From the NCBI RefSeq assembly GCF_001544695.2, contig NZ_FCOM02000016.1:87113-151112 (forward strand): a stretch of 64,000 nt of DNA. The letters run 5' to 3'. Below are positions 34,469 through 43,981 of this stretch, piece by piece. Position 1 is the stretch's first letter; each line of letters opens with the position of its first letter. This DNA comes from Caballeronia arvi (GTDB lineage: Bacteria > Pseudomonadota > Gammaproteobacteria > Burkholderiales > Burkholderiaceae). A program made the position numbers and the translations under genes. Below the pieces are notes generated by a model. The model saw only the letters and a program-made list of their open reading frames with translations, did not search any database and was not told where the DNA came from.

Positions 34469-35407
34469 TTATCGGGCTTCACTTTCCTCCGACAAAACCG
34501 CGCGCGCGACACGGCACGCCGCCAGATCCCACGCCGCGCAACCGACCGACTTGAACATCACGGCGCGCGTGGCGGTCGCCTGCTTCGCCGGAGCCGCGAT
34601 TGCAGCGGCCAGCGGATGCACCGCGTTCCAGTCGACGGCGGCGAGTATGAAGTCGCCCGCTTCGTGACGCGCGCCCGCGGGATCGTCGACGTAAAGCTCG
34701 CTCGCGTGGATGGTCGCGGCGGCGATCTCGGCGGCATCGGCGGTGAATGCGCCCACGCCGATCACGAGTCGTCCCGCGCGCGCTGGCAGCGTGTAGACCG
34801 GCGTCTTGCTCGTCGTCGCGGCGATGACGACATCGACGGAATCGGGAATCGATGCTTCGTCCAGCGGCGCCAGATTGTTCGATAGCGACGCATGCGCCGC
34901 GCAGAATTCGCGCGCGCGTTCGGGACGCGAGCCCTGCACGCGGATGCGCGCATCGGGATATACAGCGGCGAGCGCCTCGACGTGATACGCCGCCTGCTTG
35001 CCCGTGCCGATCACGAGGACGTCGCGCGGCGCGCCTCCATGCAGCGCGCGAATGGCGAGCATCGAGACCGACGCCGTGCGCCGTCCCGTGACGGTCGGCC
35101 CGTCGAGCATGAACTGCGGCACGCCGGTGACGGCATCGTAGGCAGTGACCTGGCCGTGAATCGTCGGCAAACCGAGCGCGCCGTTGCGCGCGCAAACGTT
35201 CACGAGCTTGTGCATCGCGAGATCGGCGGCGCTCGCGGGCATCGACAGCATCACGCCGCCTTCGATCGGCACGACCATGCGCTCGGGGCTCACGATGCGG
35301 CCCGCCGCGTAGTCGAGCATGGTCGCGGCGAGGGTGTCCACGAGCCGGTCATACGGCACGAGGCGTGCTGTCCGGGCTTCGTCGAAACTGTGGATCGTCG
35401 CGGTCAT
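34469..35407 (-). CDS. Ornithine cyclodeaminase / mu-crystallin family protein
   Basis: The 312-residue NAD(P)-binding protein has an N-terminal dimer and substrate domain and a central Rossmann domain with VLVIGTGKQAAYHVEAL near residue 130. The MVVPIEGGVMLSMPAS stretch resembles bacterial delta1-piperideine/pyrroline-2-carboxylate reductases more than true ornithine cyclodeaminases. It is therefore likely a cyclic imino acid reductase in D-amino acid, hydroxyproline or lysine catabolism. No such pathway genes are adjacent. It begins 250 bases from the divergent ppk2. Confidence 0.85.
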   Translation of the reverse strand: MTATIHSFDEARTARLVPYDRLVDTLAATMLDYAAGRIVSPERMVVPIEGGVMLSMPASAADLAMHKLVNVCARNGALGLPTIHGQVTAYDAVTGVPQFMLDGPTVTGRRTASVSMLAIRALHGGAPRDVLVIGTGKQAAYHVEALAAVYPDARIRVQGSRPERAREFCAAHASLSNNLAPLDEASIPDSVDVVIAATTSKTPVYTLPARAGRLVIGVGAFTADAAEIAAATIHASELYVDDPAGARHEAGDFILAAVDWNAVHPLAAAIAAPAKQATATRAVMFKSVGCAAWDLAACRVARAVLSEESEAR

Positions 35408-35657
35408 CGGGTTCGCTCGCTATTGAAGTTGAAGTGGGTGAAGTCGAAAGTGCCATCGGCATGCCATCGAAGTGCCGGAACATTCTAACGGCGCGGCGCG
35501 CTGTGTCATAAAGCGCGCGCGCTTTCTAAAATGAATGACCCGATCATCAATGCGGCCGTTGTCATATGACTGCCATCGTATGCCGTCATAATCGGCCGTT
35601 CCGCGCCGCAACTCGAAACGAGGACTGCGGCCGCCCAAGAACGTCACGGAGCCTTTC

Positions 35658-36554
35658 ATGAACACGACGGACAAGCAGCGCCGTTTCCACGCCGACATCA
35701 TCGACAGCTACGACGAAGAGTTCGAGATGGAAGTCGACGATCGCTTTCTGGACGGCGAATCGACCTTCTCCGATGAAGAGCGGGCCCTGCGCAAGACTTA
35801 TTTCCGCGAGCTGTTCCGTTTGCAGGGCGAACTCGTGAAGCTGCAGGACTGGGTCGTACACACGGGGCATCGGCTGGTCGTGCTCTTCGAAGGACGCGAC
35901 GCGGCCGGCAAAGGCGGCGCGATCAAGCGCATCACGCAACGCCTGAATCCGCGCGTATGCCGCGTGGCCGCGCTTCCGGCGCCGAACAATCGCGAGCGCA
36001 CGCAGTGGTATTTCCAGCGCTACGTTTCGCACTTGCCGGCGGCCGGTGAAATCGTTTTATTCGATCGAAGCTGGTATAACCGCGCGGGCGTCGAACGCGT
36101 CATGAACTTTTGCAGCGACGAAGAGTATGAAGAATTCTTCCGCTCGGTGCCGGAGTTCGAGAAGATGCTGGTGCGAAGCGGCATCCAGATCGTGAAGTAC
36201 TGGTTCTCGATCACCGACGACGAACAGGAAGTGCGCTTTCAGGCGCGTATAGAAGATCCGCTCAAGCAGTGGAAGCTGAGCCCGATGGATCTCGAAAGCC
36301 GCCGCCGCTGGGAAGCGTACACGGCGGCCAAGGAAGTGATGCTCCAGCGCACGCACATTCCCGAAGCGCCGTGGTGGGTGGTGCATGCCGTCGACAAGAA
36401 GCGTGCGCGGCTGAACTGCATCAGTCACCTGCTGAGCCAGGTGCCGTATCACGATGTCGAGCATCAGCCGATCGAGTTGCCCGACCGCGTGTTCAATCCC
36501 GATTATCTGCGCCAGCCCGTCGCCGACGATATGTACGTTCCCGAGGTGTATTGA
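35658..36554 (+). CDS. ppk2: Polyphosphate kinase 2
   Basis: The 298-residue single-domain PPK2 interconverts polyphosphate and nucleoside phosphates. Walker A FEGRDAAGKGGAIKR is near residue 77, Walker B FDRSWYNRAGVERVM near residue 135, and SPMDLESRRRWEAYT near residue 208 is the lid and base region. Single-domain length fits class I PPK2 (ADP or GDP phosphorylation). GGAG lies 9 bases before the ATG. It converges on a small minus-strand frame 10 bases past the stop. Confidence 0.94.
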   Translation: MNTTDKQRRFHADIIDSYDEEFEMEVDDRFLDGESTFSDEERALRKTYFRELFRLQGELVKLQDWVVHTGHRLVVLFEGRDAAGKGGAIKRITQRLNPRVCRVAALPAPNNRERTQWYFQRYVSHLPAAGEIVLFDRSWYNRAGVERVMNFCSDEEYEEFFRSVPEFEKMLVRSGIQIVKYWFSITDDEQEVRFQARIEDPLKQWKLSPMDLESRRRWEAYTAAKEVMLQRTHIPEAPWWVVHAVDKKRARLNCISHLLSQVPYHDVEHQPIELPDRVFNPDYLRQPVADDMYVPEVY

Positions 36555-36563
36555 GCGTCGATA

Positions 36564-36791
36564 TCAGCAGCAGTTGTTGCAGGGCAAGTGCTTCACCGCC
36601 GCGCTGCTGCGCTGACGGGCGACCGTGTAGCGCAGCGCGAACTGATAGGCGTGCTGCGAGCCTTTCATCACCATCACGAACATGACCTGCGCGAGATTGA
36701 AGTCGAGCGTGACCATCAGGCGTGTCAACAGCAGCAGTGGCAGCACCACCGCCGGCTGATACAGTTGCTTTGCGATCAAGTCTCTCATCAT
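36564..36791 (-). CDS. Hypothetical small membrane protein
   Basis: The 75-codon frame has a strong AAGGAGCGG site just before ATGATG at 36791. The product has a hydrophobic first half (QPAVVLPLLLLTRLMVTLDF, then FNLAQVMFVMVMKG) and ends in the Cys-rich CNNCC. I recognise no family. Ribosome site and hydrophobicity favour a real gene, but its size and lack of a homologue I can name leave doubt. Confidence 0.5.
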   Translation of the reverse strand: MMRDLIAKQLYQPAVVLPLLLLTRLMVTLDFNLAQVMFVMVMKGSQHAYQFALRYTVARQRSSAAVKHLPCNNCC

Positions 36792-36902
36792 CCGCTCCTT
36801 ATCCCATGATTAGAATTCTAAGGATTGAAGCGCCGCGGATAAACGCTCGATAAGTGAAGACATATGTTCCGGGAGACGAACAATCGCGTTGCCCGGCCCC
36901 AA

Positions 36903-36930
36903 TGAAAATGGCCCTGCACGCAGCAGGGCC
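36903..36930 (-). terminator. Terminator of the llpE-bpeEF-oprC operon
   Basis: Perfect 8-bp stem (GGCCCTGC at 36910-36917, GCAGGGCC at 36923-36930) with a 5-base loop. On the minus strand it is followed by ATTTTCATT. It lies 12 bases beyond the oprC stop at 36942. Confidence 0.8.
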
Positions 36931-36941
36931 AACTTCATGGT

Positions 36942-38444
36942 TTACTTCTGCGCGAGACTCGGCTCGGGCACGGGCGTAGGGTTGGCATCGCCCCAGCCGC
37001 CGCCCAGCGCGCGGATCAGATTCACCGTCGATATCGCCTGCGCGCCCCGCAACTGCACCGATGAGCGCTGCGTTTGCAGCACGGTGCGCTCGGCATCGAT
37101 GACATCGAGATAATTCACCGCACCCTCGGTGTACTGCGTGCGCGAGAGCTGCGCGGCGCGCACCGACGCTTTGACGGCATCGTCCTGTGTCGCCGTCTGG
37201 TCTTCGAGGATGCGCAGATCCGAGAGGTTGTCCTCCACCTCGCGGAACGCGACGAGCACTTGCTGACGATAGCTCGCCACATCCTCTTCGTAGATCGCGC
37301 GCGCATTGGCGAGATTGCCCTTGCGCCGGCCGCCATCGAAGATCGGGATGTTGAGCGCCGTGCCCGCGAACGGCCCGAGCAGGAACGTGCGGCTCGACCA
37401 TTTGAAGAGATCGCCGAGCGTCGCCGATTCGAACCCGCCCGAGCCCGTCAGCGTCAGCGACGGGAAGAACGCCGCCTTCGCCACGCCGATGCGCGCATTC
37501 GCCGCCGCCATCGCGCGTTCCGCCGCCGCGACATCGGGACGGCGCTCCAGCAGCGCCGAAGGCAGGCCCGGCGGCACGCGGATCGTCACCGGCCTGAGCG
37601 GGTCCGCGGCCATGGCGAACTCGGCGGGCGCCTTGCCGAGCAGCACGGCGAGGCTATGTTCCGATGCCGCGCGCAGACGCTGCACCGTCATCGCTTCCGA
37701 ACGCGCCGTCGCCAGTTCCGACTTCGCGCGCGCCAGATCCAGCTCACTGATATCGCCTTCGTTGAAGCGCTTTTGCACGAGCTTCAGCGCTTCCTCGCGC
37801 AACTGCACGGTGCGCGTGTAGACATCGGCTTCGGCATCCAGCTCGCGCAGATTGAAGTAGTTCTGCGCGACATCCGCCTGCAACGCGAGCTGCACCGAGC
37901 GGAACAGCGCCTCGCTCTGCTGCGTGTCGGCGTTCGCGGCCTGCACCGTGTTCGACACGCGGCCGAACAGATCCACTTCATACGACACGCTCGCCTGCGC
38001 GCGCCACAGCGTTTGCGCGGGCACGTTGCCATCCGGCGGCAGGAATTGCGATGCGGGCGAGAACTTCTCACGCGTCGGTCCGAAGCCCGCATCGAGCGTC
38101 GGGAACAGGCCCGCGCGCGCCGACTGGTTGATCCCGCGCGCTTCCTTCACGCGCGCGGCGGCCGCCTTCAGATTCTGGTTCGCGTCCTGCGCCTGCTTCT
38201 CCAGATCGTTGAGCGTGGCGTCACCGAAGATCGTCCACCATTCGCCGCGCAACATCTCTTCGGAAGGCTGCGCCGTCTTCCACCTGCCCGCTTCCGATGC
38301 CTGCAAAGCGGGTGTTTCCTTATACGCCGACGGCGCGTTGACGTCGGGCTTCTCGTAGGTCGGGGCAAGCGAACATCCCGCGACCAGCATCAACGCGGCC
38401 ATCAGACTCGAAACAACATGCAGCTTATTCATCATTGACCTCAT
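36942..38444 (-). CDS. oprC: RND efflux outer membrane factor lipoprotein (NodT/OprM family; OprC/OpcM-like)
   Basis: The 500-residue TolC-like outer membrane channel has a lipoprotein signal peptide with lipobox VAGCS (Cys at about residue 24). It contains two outer membrane efflux protein repeats (about 60-280 and 280-480), with typical segments YFNLRELDAEADVYTRTV and ALLERRPDVAAAERAM. Its ATG at 38444 overlaps the bpeF TGA; a second ATG at 38435 is possible. It completes the tripartite pump. The symbol follows the bpeEF-oprC (ceoAB-opcM) operon by gene order and similarity. Confidence 0.93.
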   Translation of the reverse strand: MRSMMNKLHVVSSLMAALMLVAGCSLAPTYEKPDVNAPSAYKETPALQASEAGRWKTAQPSEEMLRGEWWTIFGDATLNDLEKQAQDANQNLKAAAARVKEARGINQSARAGLFPTLDAGFGPTREKFSPASQFLPPDGNVPAQTLWRAQASVSYEVDLFGRVSNTVQAANADTQQSEALFRSVQLALQADVAQNYFNLRELDAEADVYTRTVQLREEALKLVQKRFNEGDISELDLARAKSELATARSEAMTVQRLRAASEHSLAVLLGKAPAEFAMAADPLRPVTIRVPPGLPSALLERRPDVAAAERAMAAANARIGVAKAAFFPSLTLTGSGGFESATLGDLFKWSSRTFLLGPFAGTALNIPIFDGGRRKGNLANARAIYEEDVASYRQQVLVAFREVEDNLSDLRILEDQTATQDDAVKASVRAAQLSRTQYTEGAVNYLDVIDAERTVLQTQRSSVQLRGAQAISTVNLIRALGGGWGDANPTPVPEPSLAQK

Positions 38445-41400
38445 TGCGCTTCGACCGAAGCACCGATACCGCGCATCTGCGGATGCGTGCCGTGCTTGTC
38501 CGTCACGTGCTCCGTGCGCGAGAGCTTGCGCAGAATCACGTAGAAGACCGGCGTGAGCATCAGACCGAAGAGCGTCACACCCAGCATGCCGAAGAACACC
38601 GCGACGCCCATCGCATGACGCATCTCCGAGCCCGCGCCCGACGACAGCACGAGCGGCACCACACCCATGATGAACGCGATCGACGTCATCAGGATCGGGC
38701 GCAGACGCAGGCGGCTCGCCTCGATCGCGGCCTGCACGATGGTGCGCCCCTGCATCTCCAGCTCGCGTGCGAATTCGACGATCAGAATGGCGTTCTTCGC
38801 CGACAAGCCCACCAGCACCATCAAGCCGATCTGCGTGAAGATGTTGTTGTCGCCATCGGTGAGCCATACGCCGAGCAGCGCGGACAGAATGCTCATCGGC
38901 ACGATCAGGATGACGGCGAGCGGGAGCGTCAGGCTCTCATACAGCGCGGCGAGCACGAGGAACACGAGCAGCACGCTGATCGGGAAGACCCACAGCGCCG
39001 CATTGCCCGCGAGGATCTGCTGATACGTGAGATCGGTCCATTCGAACTTGATCCCGCGCGGCAGCACTTCCGCCGCGATGCGCTCCGCCGCCGCCTGCGC
39101 CTGGCCCGACGAGTAACCCGGCGCCGGACCGCCGTTGATATCGGCAGCGGTGTAGCCGTTGTAGCGCACGACCATTTCCGGGCCATACGTCGGCGTCACT
39201 TTCACGAGCGACGACAACGGCACCATGTCGCCATTCGCGTTGCGTGTCTTCAGCAAGCCGATGTCCTCGGGATTCGCGCGGAACGGCGCATCGGCCTGCA
39301 CGCGCACCTGATACACGCGCCCGAAGCGATTGAAGTCGTTCACATAGAGCGAACCGAGATAGACCTGCATCGTGTCGAAGACATCAGTGACGGACACGCC
39401 GAGTTGCTTCGCCTTCACGCGGTCCAGATCGACGTTCAACTGCGGCACGTTGATCTGATAGCTGGAGAACGTCGGTCCGAGTTCGGGCGTCTGCGATGCG
39501 CGCTTGATGAACGCCTGCGTGGCATCGGCGAGCGCCGCATAACCGAGCGCGCCGCGATCTTCCAGCTGCATCTTGAAGCCACCCAGCGTGCCGAGGCCGA
39601 GCACCGGCGGCGGTGGGAACACGGCGATGAACGAGCCCTTGATGCCCGCGTACTTCTGGTTCAGCGCGCCGGCAATCGCTCCCGCCGACAGCGCCTTGTC
39701 ATGCACGCGTTCCTTGAACGGCTTCAACGTGACGAACACGATGCCCGCGCTCGACGAATTGGTGAAGCCGTTCACCGACAAGCCCGGAAACTCCACCGCG
39801 CTTTCCACGCCCGGCTGCTTCAGCGCGATATCGCTCATCTGACGAATCACGCCTTCGGTGCGATCGAGCGATGCGCCGTTCGGCAACTGCGCAAAGCTGA
39901 TCAGATACTCCTTGTCCTGCGCGGGCACGAAGCCACCCGGCACGATCTTGCCCATCAGCACCGCGCCTGCGAGCAGCACGGCATACACGCCCATCATCAA
40001 TGCCTTGCGGTTGATGACGTGCTTGACGCCCTTGCCGTAAGCCTCGGAACCGCGATGGAACACTTTGTTGAAGACGCGGAAGAAGCCGCCGAACACGCGA
40101 TCCATGCCACGCGTGAGCCAGTCCTTCGGCTCGTCGTGGCCTTTGAGCAGCAGCGCGGCGAGCGCGGGCGACAGCGTCAGCGAGTTGAACGCGGAGATCA
40201 CCGTCGAGATGGCGATAGTCATCGCGAACTGCTTGTAGAACTGGCCCGTGAGACCCGACATGAACGCGAGCGGCACGAACACGGCCACGAGCGTCAGCGC
40301 AATCGCGATGATCGGTCCGCTCACCTCGCGCATCGCCTGATAGGTGGCCTCTCTTGCGGACAAGCCCGAGGCGATGTTCCGCTCGACGTTTTCGACGACC
40401 ACGATCGCATCGTCGACGACGATACCGATCGCGAGCACCATCCCGAACAATGACAGCGCGTTGATCGAGAAGCCGAACGCGAGCAGCAGCGAGAACGTCC
40501 CGACGATCGATACCGGCACGGCGAGCAGCGGAATGATCGACGCGCGCCACGTCTGCAGGAAGATGATCACGACCAGCACCACGAGCGCAATCGCTTCGGC
40601 GAGCGTGTGAATCACCGCCTCGATACTCGAACGCACGAACTGCGTCGGGTCATAGACGATCTGGTATTCGAGCCCCGCAGGCATGTCGGCCTTGAGCTCC
40701 TTCATCGTCTTGCGGACTTCGTCGGAGATCTGCAGCGAGTTCGCGCCCGGTTGCTGATTGATCGCGATCGCGACCGCGCTCTTGTTATCGAGCAATGAAC
40801 GCAAGCCATATTCCGATGCAGCCAATTCGACACGCGCGACATCGCTGAGATGCGTGACGGCGCCATCGGGCGAAGTCTTCAGCACGATATCTCGGAACTC
40901 CGACTCGTTCTGCAAGCGGCCGCGCGCATTCACGTTCAGTTGCAGCGGCACGTTCGGCAGCGTCGGCGAACCGCCGATCACGCCCGCCGCGACCTGCACG
41001 TTCTGCTCGCGAATCGCGTTGACGACATCGGTCGCCGTCATGCCGCGCTGTGCGACCTTTTGCGGATCGAGCCATACGCGCATCGAGTAATCGCCCGAGC
41101 CCCACAACTGCACTTCACCCACGCCCGCGATGCGTTCGAGCCGGTCCTTCACGTTGATCAGCGCGTAGTTGCGCAGATACGTCATGTCGTAACGGCCATT
41201 GGGCGAGTTCAGGTGGACGACCATCGTGAGCGTCGGCGACGACTTGATCGTCGTCACGCCAAGACGCGTCACGTCCTGCGGCAAGCGCGGCAGCGCCTGA
41301 TTCACGCGGTTCTGCACGAGCTGCGTGTTCTTGTCCGGATCGGTGCCGAGCTTGAACGTGACGGTCGTCGTGAGATTGCCGTCGCTGTTCGCCTGCGACT

Positions 41401-41641
41401 GCATGTAGAGCATGTCCTCTACGCCGTTGATCTGCTCTTCGAGCGGCGAGGCCACGGTCTCCGCGATCACCTTCGGATTCGCGCCGGGATACTGCGCATG
41501 CACGACGACCGAAGGCGGCACGACTTCCGGATACTCGGAGATCGGCAGCTTGAACATCGCGATGATGCCCGCCAGCAGCACGATCACCGATAACACGCCC
41601 GCAAAGATCGGGCGGTCGATAAAGAATTTGGATATGTTCAT
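38441..41641 (-). CDS. bpeF: RND multidrug efflux permease (HAE1 family; BpeF/MexF/CeoB-like)
   Basis: The 1066-residue inner-membrane proton antiporter starts MNISKFFIDRPIFAGVLSV. It has two sets of six spans with large periplasmic loops. The proton-relay Asp pair is in GIVVDDAIVVVENVERN near residue 409. The segment LVVIIFLQTWRASIIPLLAV is typical of the MexF/BpeF branch, whose members export chloramphenicol, trimethoprim and fluoroquinolones. It lies 26 bases after the adaptor gene and overlaps the channel gene by 4 bases. Confidence 0.95.
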   Translation of the reverse strand: MNISKFFIDRPIFAGVLSVIVLLAGIIAMFKLPISEYPEVVPPSVVVHAQYPGANPKVIAETVASPLEEQINGVEDMLYMQSQANSDGNLTTTVTFKLGTDPDKNTQLVQNRVNQALPRLPQDVTRLGVTTIKSSPTLTMVVHLNSPNGRYDMTYLRNYALINVKDRLERIAGVGEVQLWGSGDYSMRVWLDPQKVAQRGMTATDVVNAIREQNVQVAAGVIGGSPTLPNVPLQLNVNARGRLQNESEFRDIVLKTSPDGAVTHLSDVARVELAASEYGLRSLLDNKSAVAIAINQQPGANSLQISDEVRKTMKELKADMPAGLEYQIVYDPTQFVRSSIEAVIHTLAEAIALVVLVVIIFLQTWRASIIPLLAVPVSIVGTFSLLLAFGFSINALSLFGMVLAIGIVVDDAIVVVENVERNIASGLSAREATYQAMREVSGPIIAIALTLVAVFVPLAFMSGLTGQFYKQFAMTIAISTVISAFNSLTLSPALAALLLKGHDEPKDWLTRGMDRVFGGFFRVFNKVFHRGSEAYGKGVKHVINRKALMMGVYAVLLAGAVLMGKIVPGGFVPAQDKEYLISFAQLPNGASLDRTEGVIRQMSDIALKQPGVESAVEFPGLSVNGFTNSSSAGIVFVTLKPFKERVHDKALSAGAIAGALNQKYAGIKGSFIAVFPPPPVLGLGTLGGFKMQLEDRGALGYAALADATQAFIKRASQTPELGPTFSSYQINVPQLNVDLDRVKAKQLGVSVTDVFDTMQVYLGSLYVNDFNRFGRVYQVRVQADAPFRANPEDIGLLKTRNANGDMVPLSSLVKVTPTYGPEMVVRYNGYTAADINGGPAPGYSSGQAQAAAERIAAEVLPRGIKFEWTDLTYQQILAGNAALWVFPISVLLVFLVLAALYESLTLPLAVILIVPMSILSALLGVWLTDGDNNIFTQIGLMVLVGLSAKNAILIVEFARELEMQGRTIVQAAIEASRLRLRPILMTSIAFIMGVVPLVLSSGAGSEMRHAMGVAVFFGMLGVTLFGLMLTPVFYVILRKLSRTEHVTDKHGTHPQMRGIGASVEAQ

Positions 41642-41667
41642 GACGAGTTCTGTCTGTTGCGGACGAC

Positions 41668-42864
41668 TTACTGCGCGGACGCCGTTTTCACGGCGGGCGC
41701 AGCGTTGTCGTCGTTCATCGCGACGTTGTTGGCCTTGATCACATCGTTCGGACGCACGCGCTGCAAGCCGTTCACGACGATGCGCTCGCCCGGCTGCAAG
41801 CCCTTGCTGATGACGCGCAGGCCTTCATGCGTCTGTCCGAGCGAGACTTCGCGGTACTGCACGCGGTTGTCCTTGTCGACGACCATCACGTACTTCTTGT
41901 CCTGATCCGTGCCGATGGCTTCGTCTTCCACGAGCACCGCCGGATGCGGCGAGCCGCCGCCCACTTTCACTCGTGCATAAAGACCGGGCACGAGCGAGCC
42001 GTCCGGATTGTTGAAGCGCGCGCGCACGCGGATCGTGCCCGAGGTCGTATCGAGACGGTTATCGACGGAATCGACGACGCCATCGCGCGAATAGCCGTCC
42101 TCATTCGCGAGACCGAGCGACACCGGCACGCTGTTGCCCGCATCGCGGCCGAGATAGCGCAAGTACGTTTGTTCGTCGACATCGAACGAGGCGTAGATCG
42201 GCGAGACCGACACGAGCGTCGTCAGCAAAGGCGCGTTCCCACCCGTCGACACGATGTTGCCCACCGTGAGCTCCGCGCGCGATACACGGCCCGACACGGG
42301 CGCCGTGATATGCGTGTAGGCGAGATTGATCTTCGCGGCTTCGAGCGCGGCCTGCGCGGCCTTCAGGTTGGCGACGGCCTCGCGCGCGGCGTTCTGCTTC
42401 TCGTCGTAATCGCGCTTGGCGATCGCATTGTCGGCGAGCAGGCGTTCGGCACGCGCCGCATCCGTCGATGTATAGCCATTACGTGCCTGCGCTGCCGCGA
42501 GCTGCGCCTGCGCGCGATCCACTTCGGCTTCATACGGGCGCGGATCGATCGTGAACAGCGCGTCGCCCTTCTTCACGAGCTGGCCGTCCTTGAAATGCAC
42601 GGCGACGATCGTGCCCGGCACGAGCGGGCGAATGTCGACGTGATCGACGGCTTCGAGTCTGCCCGAATAGCTTTGCCAGTCGGTGATGGTCTTCGACACC
42701 ACGGTCGCGACATCGACCTCCGTGGCGGTCGGGCTGTGAGCGGCGGCTTTGGCTTCGTTGATGGCCGCATCGCCGTGGCCGTGCCAGGCGGTGTATCCGC
42801 CCGCGCCGGCGATGATCAGCGTCGCGCCCAGCGCGGCGTAGATGCGTTTGCGAGTGAAAGACAT
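41668..42864 (-). CDS. bpeE: RND efflux periplasmic adaptor (BpeE/MexE/CeoA-like)
   Basis: The 398-residue membrane fusion protein has an N-terminal membrane anchor/signal (KRIYAALGATLIIAGAGGYT), lipoyl half-motifs GTIVAVHFKDGQLVKKGDAL and THITAPVSGRVSRAELTVGN, and a helical hairpin between them. A beta-barrel and membrane-proximal domain end with LQPGERIVVNGLQRVRP. GGAG precedes ATG 42864; an upstream in-frame start adds 24 unlikely residues. It links BpeF to OprC. Confidence 0.94.
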   Translation of the reverse strand: MSFTRKRIYAALGATLIIAGAGGYTAWHGHGDAAINEAKAAAHSPTATEVDVATVVSKTITDWQSYSGRLEAVDHVDIRPLVPGTIVAVHFKDGQLVKKGDALFTIDPRPYEAEVDRAQAQLAAAQARNGYTSTDAARAERLLADNAIAKRDYDEKQNAAREAVANLKAAQAALEAAKINLAYTHITAPVSGRVSRAELTVGNIVSTGGNAPLLTTLVSVSPIYASFDVDEQTYLRYLGRDAGNSVPVSLGLANEDGYSRDGVVDSVDNRLDTTSGTIRVRARFNNPDGSLVPGLYARVKVGGGSPHPAVLVEDEAIGTDQDKKYVMVVDKDNRVQYREVSLGQTHEGLRVISKGLQPGERIVVNGLQRVRPNDVIKANNVAMNDDNAAPAVKTASAQ

Positions 42865-42946
42865 GGTATGAGGCTCCGGTTGCGATGAGATTGTTGTTGT
42901 GTATTGCGTGGCTGGCGTGCCGTTTCTTGCTGTCACTTCGTTGCGG

Positions 42947-43765
42947 TCACTTCGCGCGCATCAGGCGCTTCTTGAAGAACGCGACGACATCGGCGAGCGC
43001 GTCGGGATGCGCGGCCAACGCGTGATGCGACGCCTTGCCGTGGCGCGTGACTTCTGTCGGCACGCCGGCGGCGATCAGTTCGCCCGCGTATTTTTCGGCT
43101 TCGATATGCAGCAGGTCGTGCTCGGCGCTCGCAATGAGCGCGGGCGGCAGGCCCGCGAGACGGCGCGATTCGAGCGGCGCGGCATACGGATGCAGACGTT
43201 GCGAAGGATTCGGCAGATATGCGCGATACCACTGCGCGCATTCGCGCGATTCGAAGTCGGGGCACAGCACTTTGCGTTCGTCGGCGAGACGCGTCAGGCT
43301 CGGATCGAGCAGCGGCGCGAGCAGCGCCTGCGCGGACATGCGAATATCGCCGCGATCCCGTGCGATGGCCGCGACGCAAGTGGCGAGATTGCCGCCCGCG
43401 TCATGTCCCGCAATGCCGATACGTTGCGGGTCCGCGCGCTGCGCGCGAGCATGTGCGACGGCCCATTGCGCCGCGCGATAACCGTCTTCGGGCGCGGCGG
43501 GAAACGGATACGTCGGCGCGAGCGAATAGCCGACGGACACAACCCACGCGGGCGTATCGCGTGCGATCGTCGCGGCGGCGATATCGGCGTCGTCGAGATT
43601 GCCGCGAATAAAACCGCCGCCGTGGAAGTAAAGAACGATGGGCAGGATCGTGCCGTCCGAGGCGGGGCGATAGCTTCGCAACGTGATCGGTTGCGCGTGT
43701 CCCGTGATGTGCACATCTTCGATGCACAAGCGCGGACTCGACTCGATATCCAACAGTGATGCCAT
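42947..43765 (-). CDS. llpE: LlpE-like alpha/beta hydrolase-fold protein (nucleophile Ser replaced)
   Basis: The 272-residue hormone-sensitive-lipase-type protein carries the oxyanion-hole motif YFHGGGFIRG near residue 48. The nucleophile elbow, normally GDSAGG, reads GHDAGG near residue 118: Asp occupies the Ser position. The acid (EHDLL) and His (KASHHALAAHP) regions remain. The position as first gene before adaptor, pump and channel matches llpE, the lipase-like gene of the ceo/bpeEF operons. It may be inactive as an esterase or use a different chemistry. The start is ATG 43765 with a weak ribosome site. Confidence 0.88.
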   Translation of the reverse strand: MASLLDIESSPRLCIEDVHITGHAQPITLRSYRPASDGTILPIVLYFHGGGFIRGNLDDADIAAATIARDTPAWVVSVGYSLAPTYPFPAAPEDGYRAAQWAVAHARAQRADPQRIGIAGHDAGGNLATCVAAIARDRGDIRMSAQALLAPLLDPSLTRLADERKVLCPDFESRECAQWYRAYLPNPSQRLHPYAAPLESRRLAGLPPALIASAEHDLLHIEAEKYAGELIAAGVPTEVTRHGKASHHALAAHPDALADVVAFFKKRLMRAK

Positions 43766-43875
43766 GGTTATTTTCGGTGCCAGGCCGCTGCTGCAAGGCC
43801 TTCACGCATAAGTTGCGATGGTCCGAATGATGGAGTCCGCGCCTTTTTTGATAAATGCCTATAATCCGGCAACAC

Positions 43876-43919
43876 AATTCGGTCGCACCGAACAATCGTG
43901 GTTATCCCTTGCGATTGTT
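43876..43919. promoter_or_regulatory. Candidate LysR operator between llpE and the regulator
   Basis: Two adjoining perfect palindromes lie in the 216-base divergent gap: TTCGGT-CGC-ACCGAA (43878-43892) and AACAATCG-N13-CGATTGTT (43891-43898 with 43912-43919). LysR regulators bind dyads of this size between divergent promoters, so this is a likely BpeT/CeoR site. Inferred from position and symmetry only. Confidence 0.55.
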
Positions 43920-43981
43920 TCTTCGGTCATTCTTTAGCGCACGCTTAAATAGCGTGTCGCAGGCAAGGAAGGTGAGAGAAC

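Noticed and set aside
38435..40453. 672-codon plus-strand frame opposite bpeF
   Set aside because: Antisense shadow of the RND pump with low-complexity His/Arg/Asp composition.
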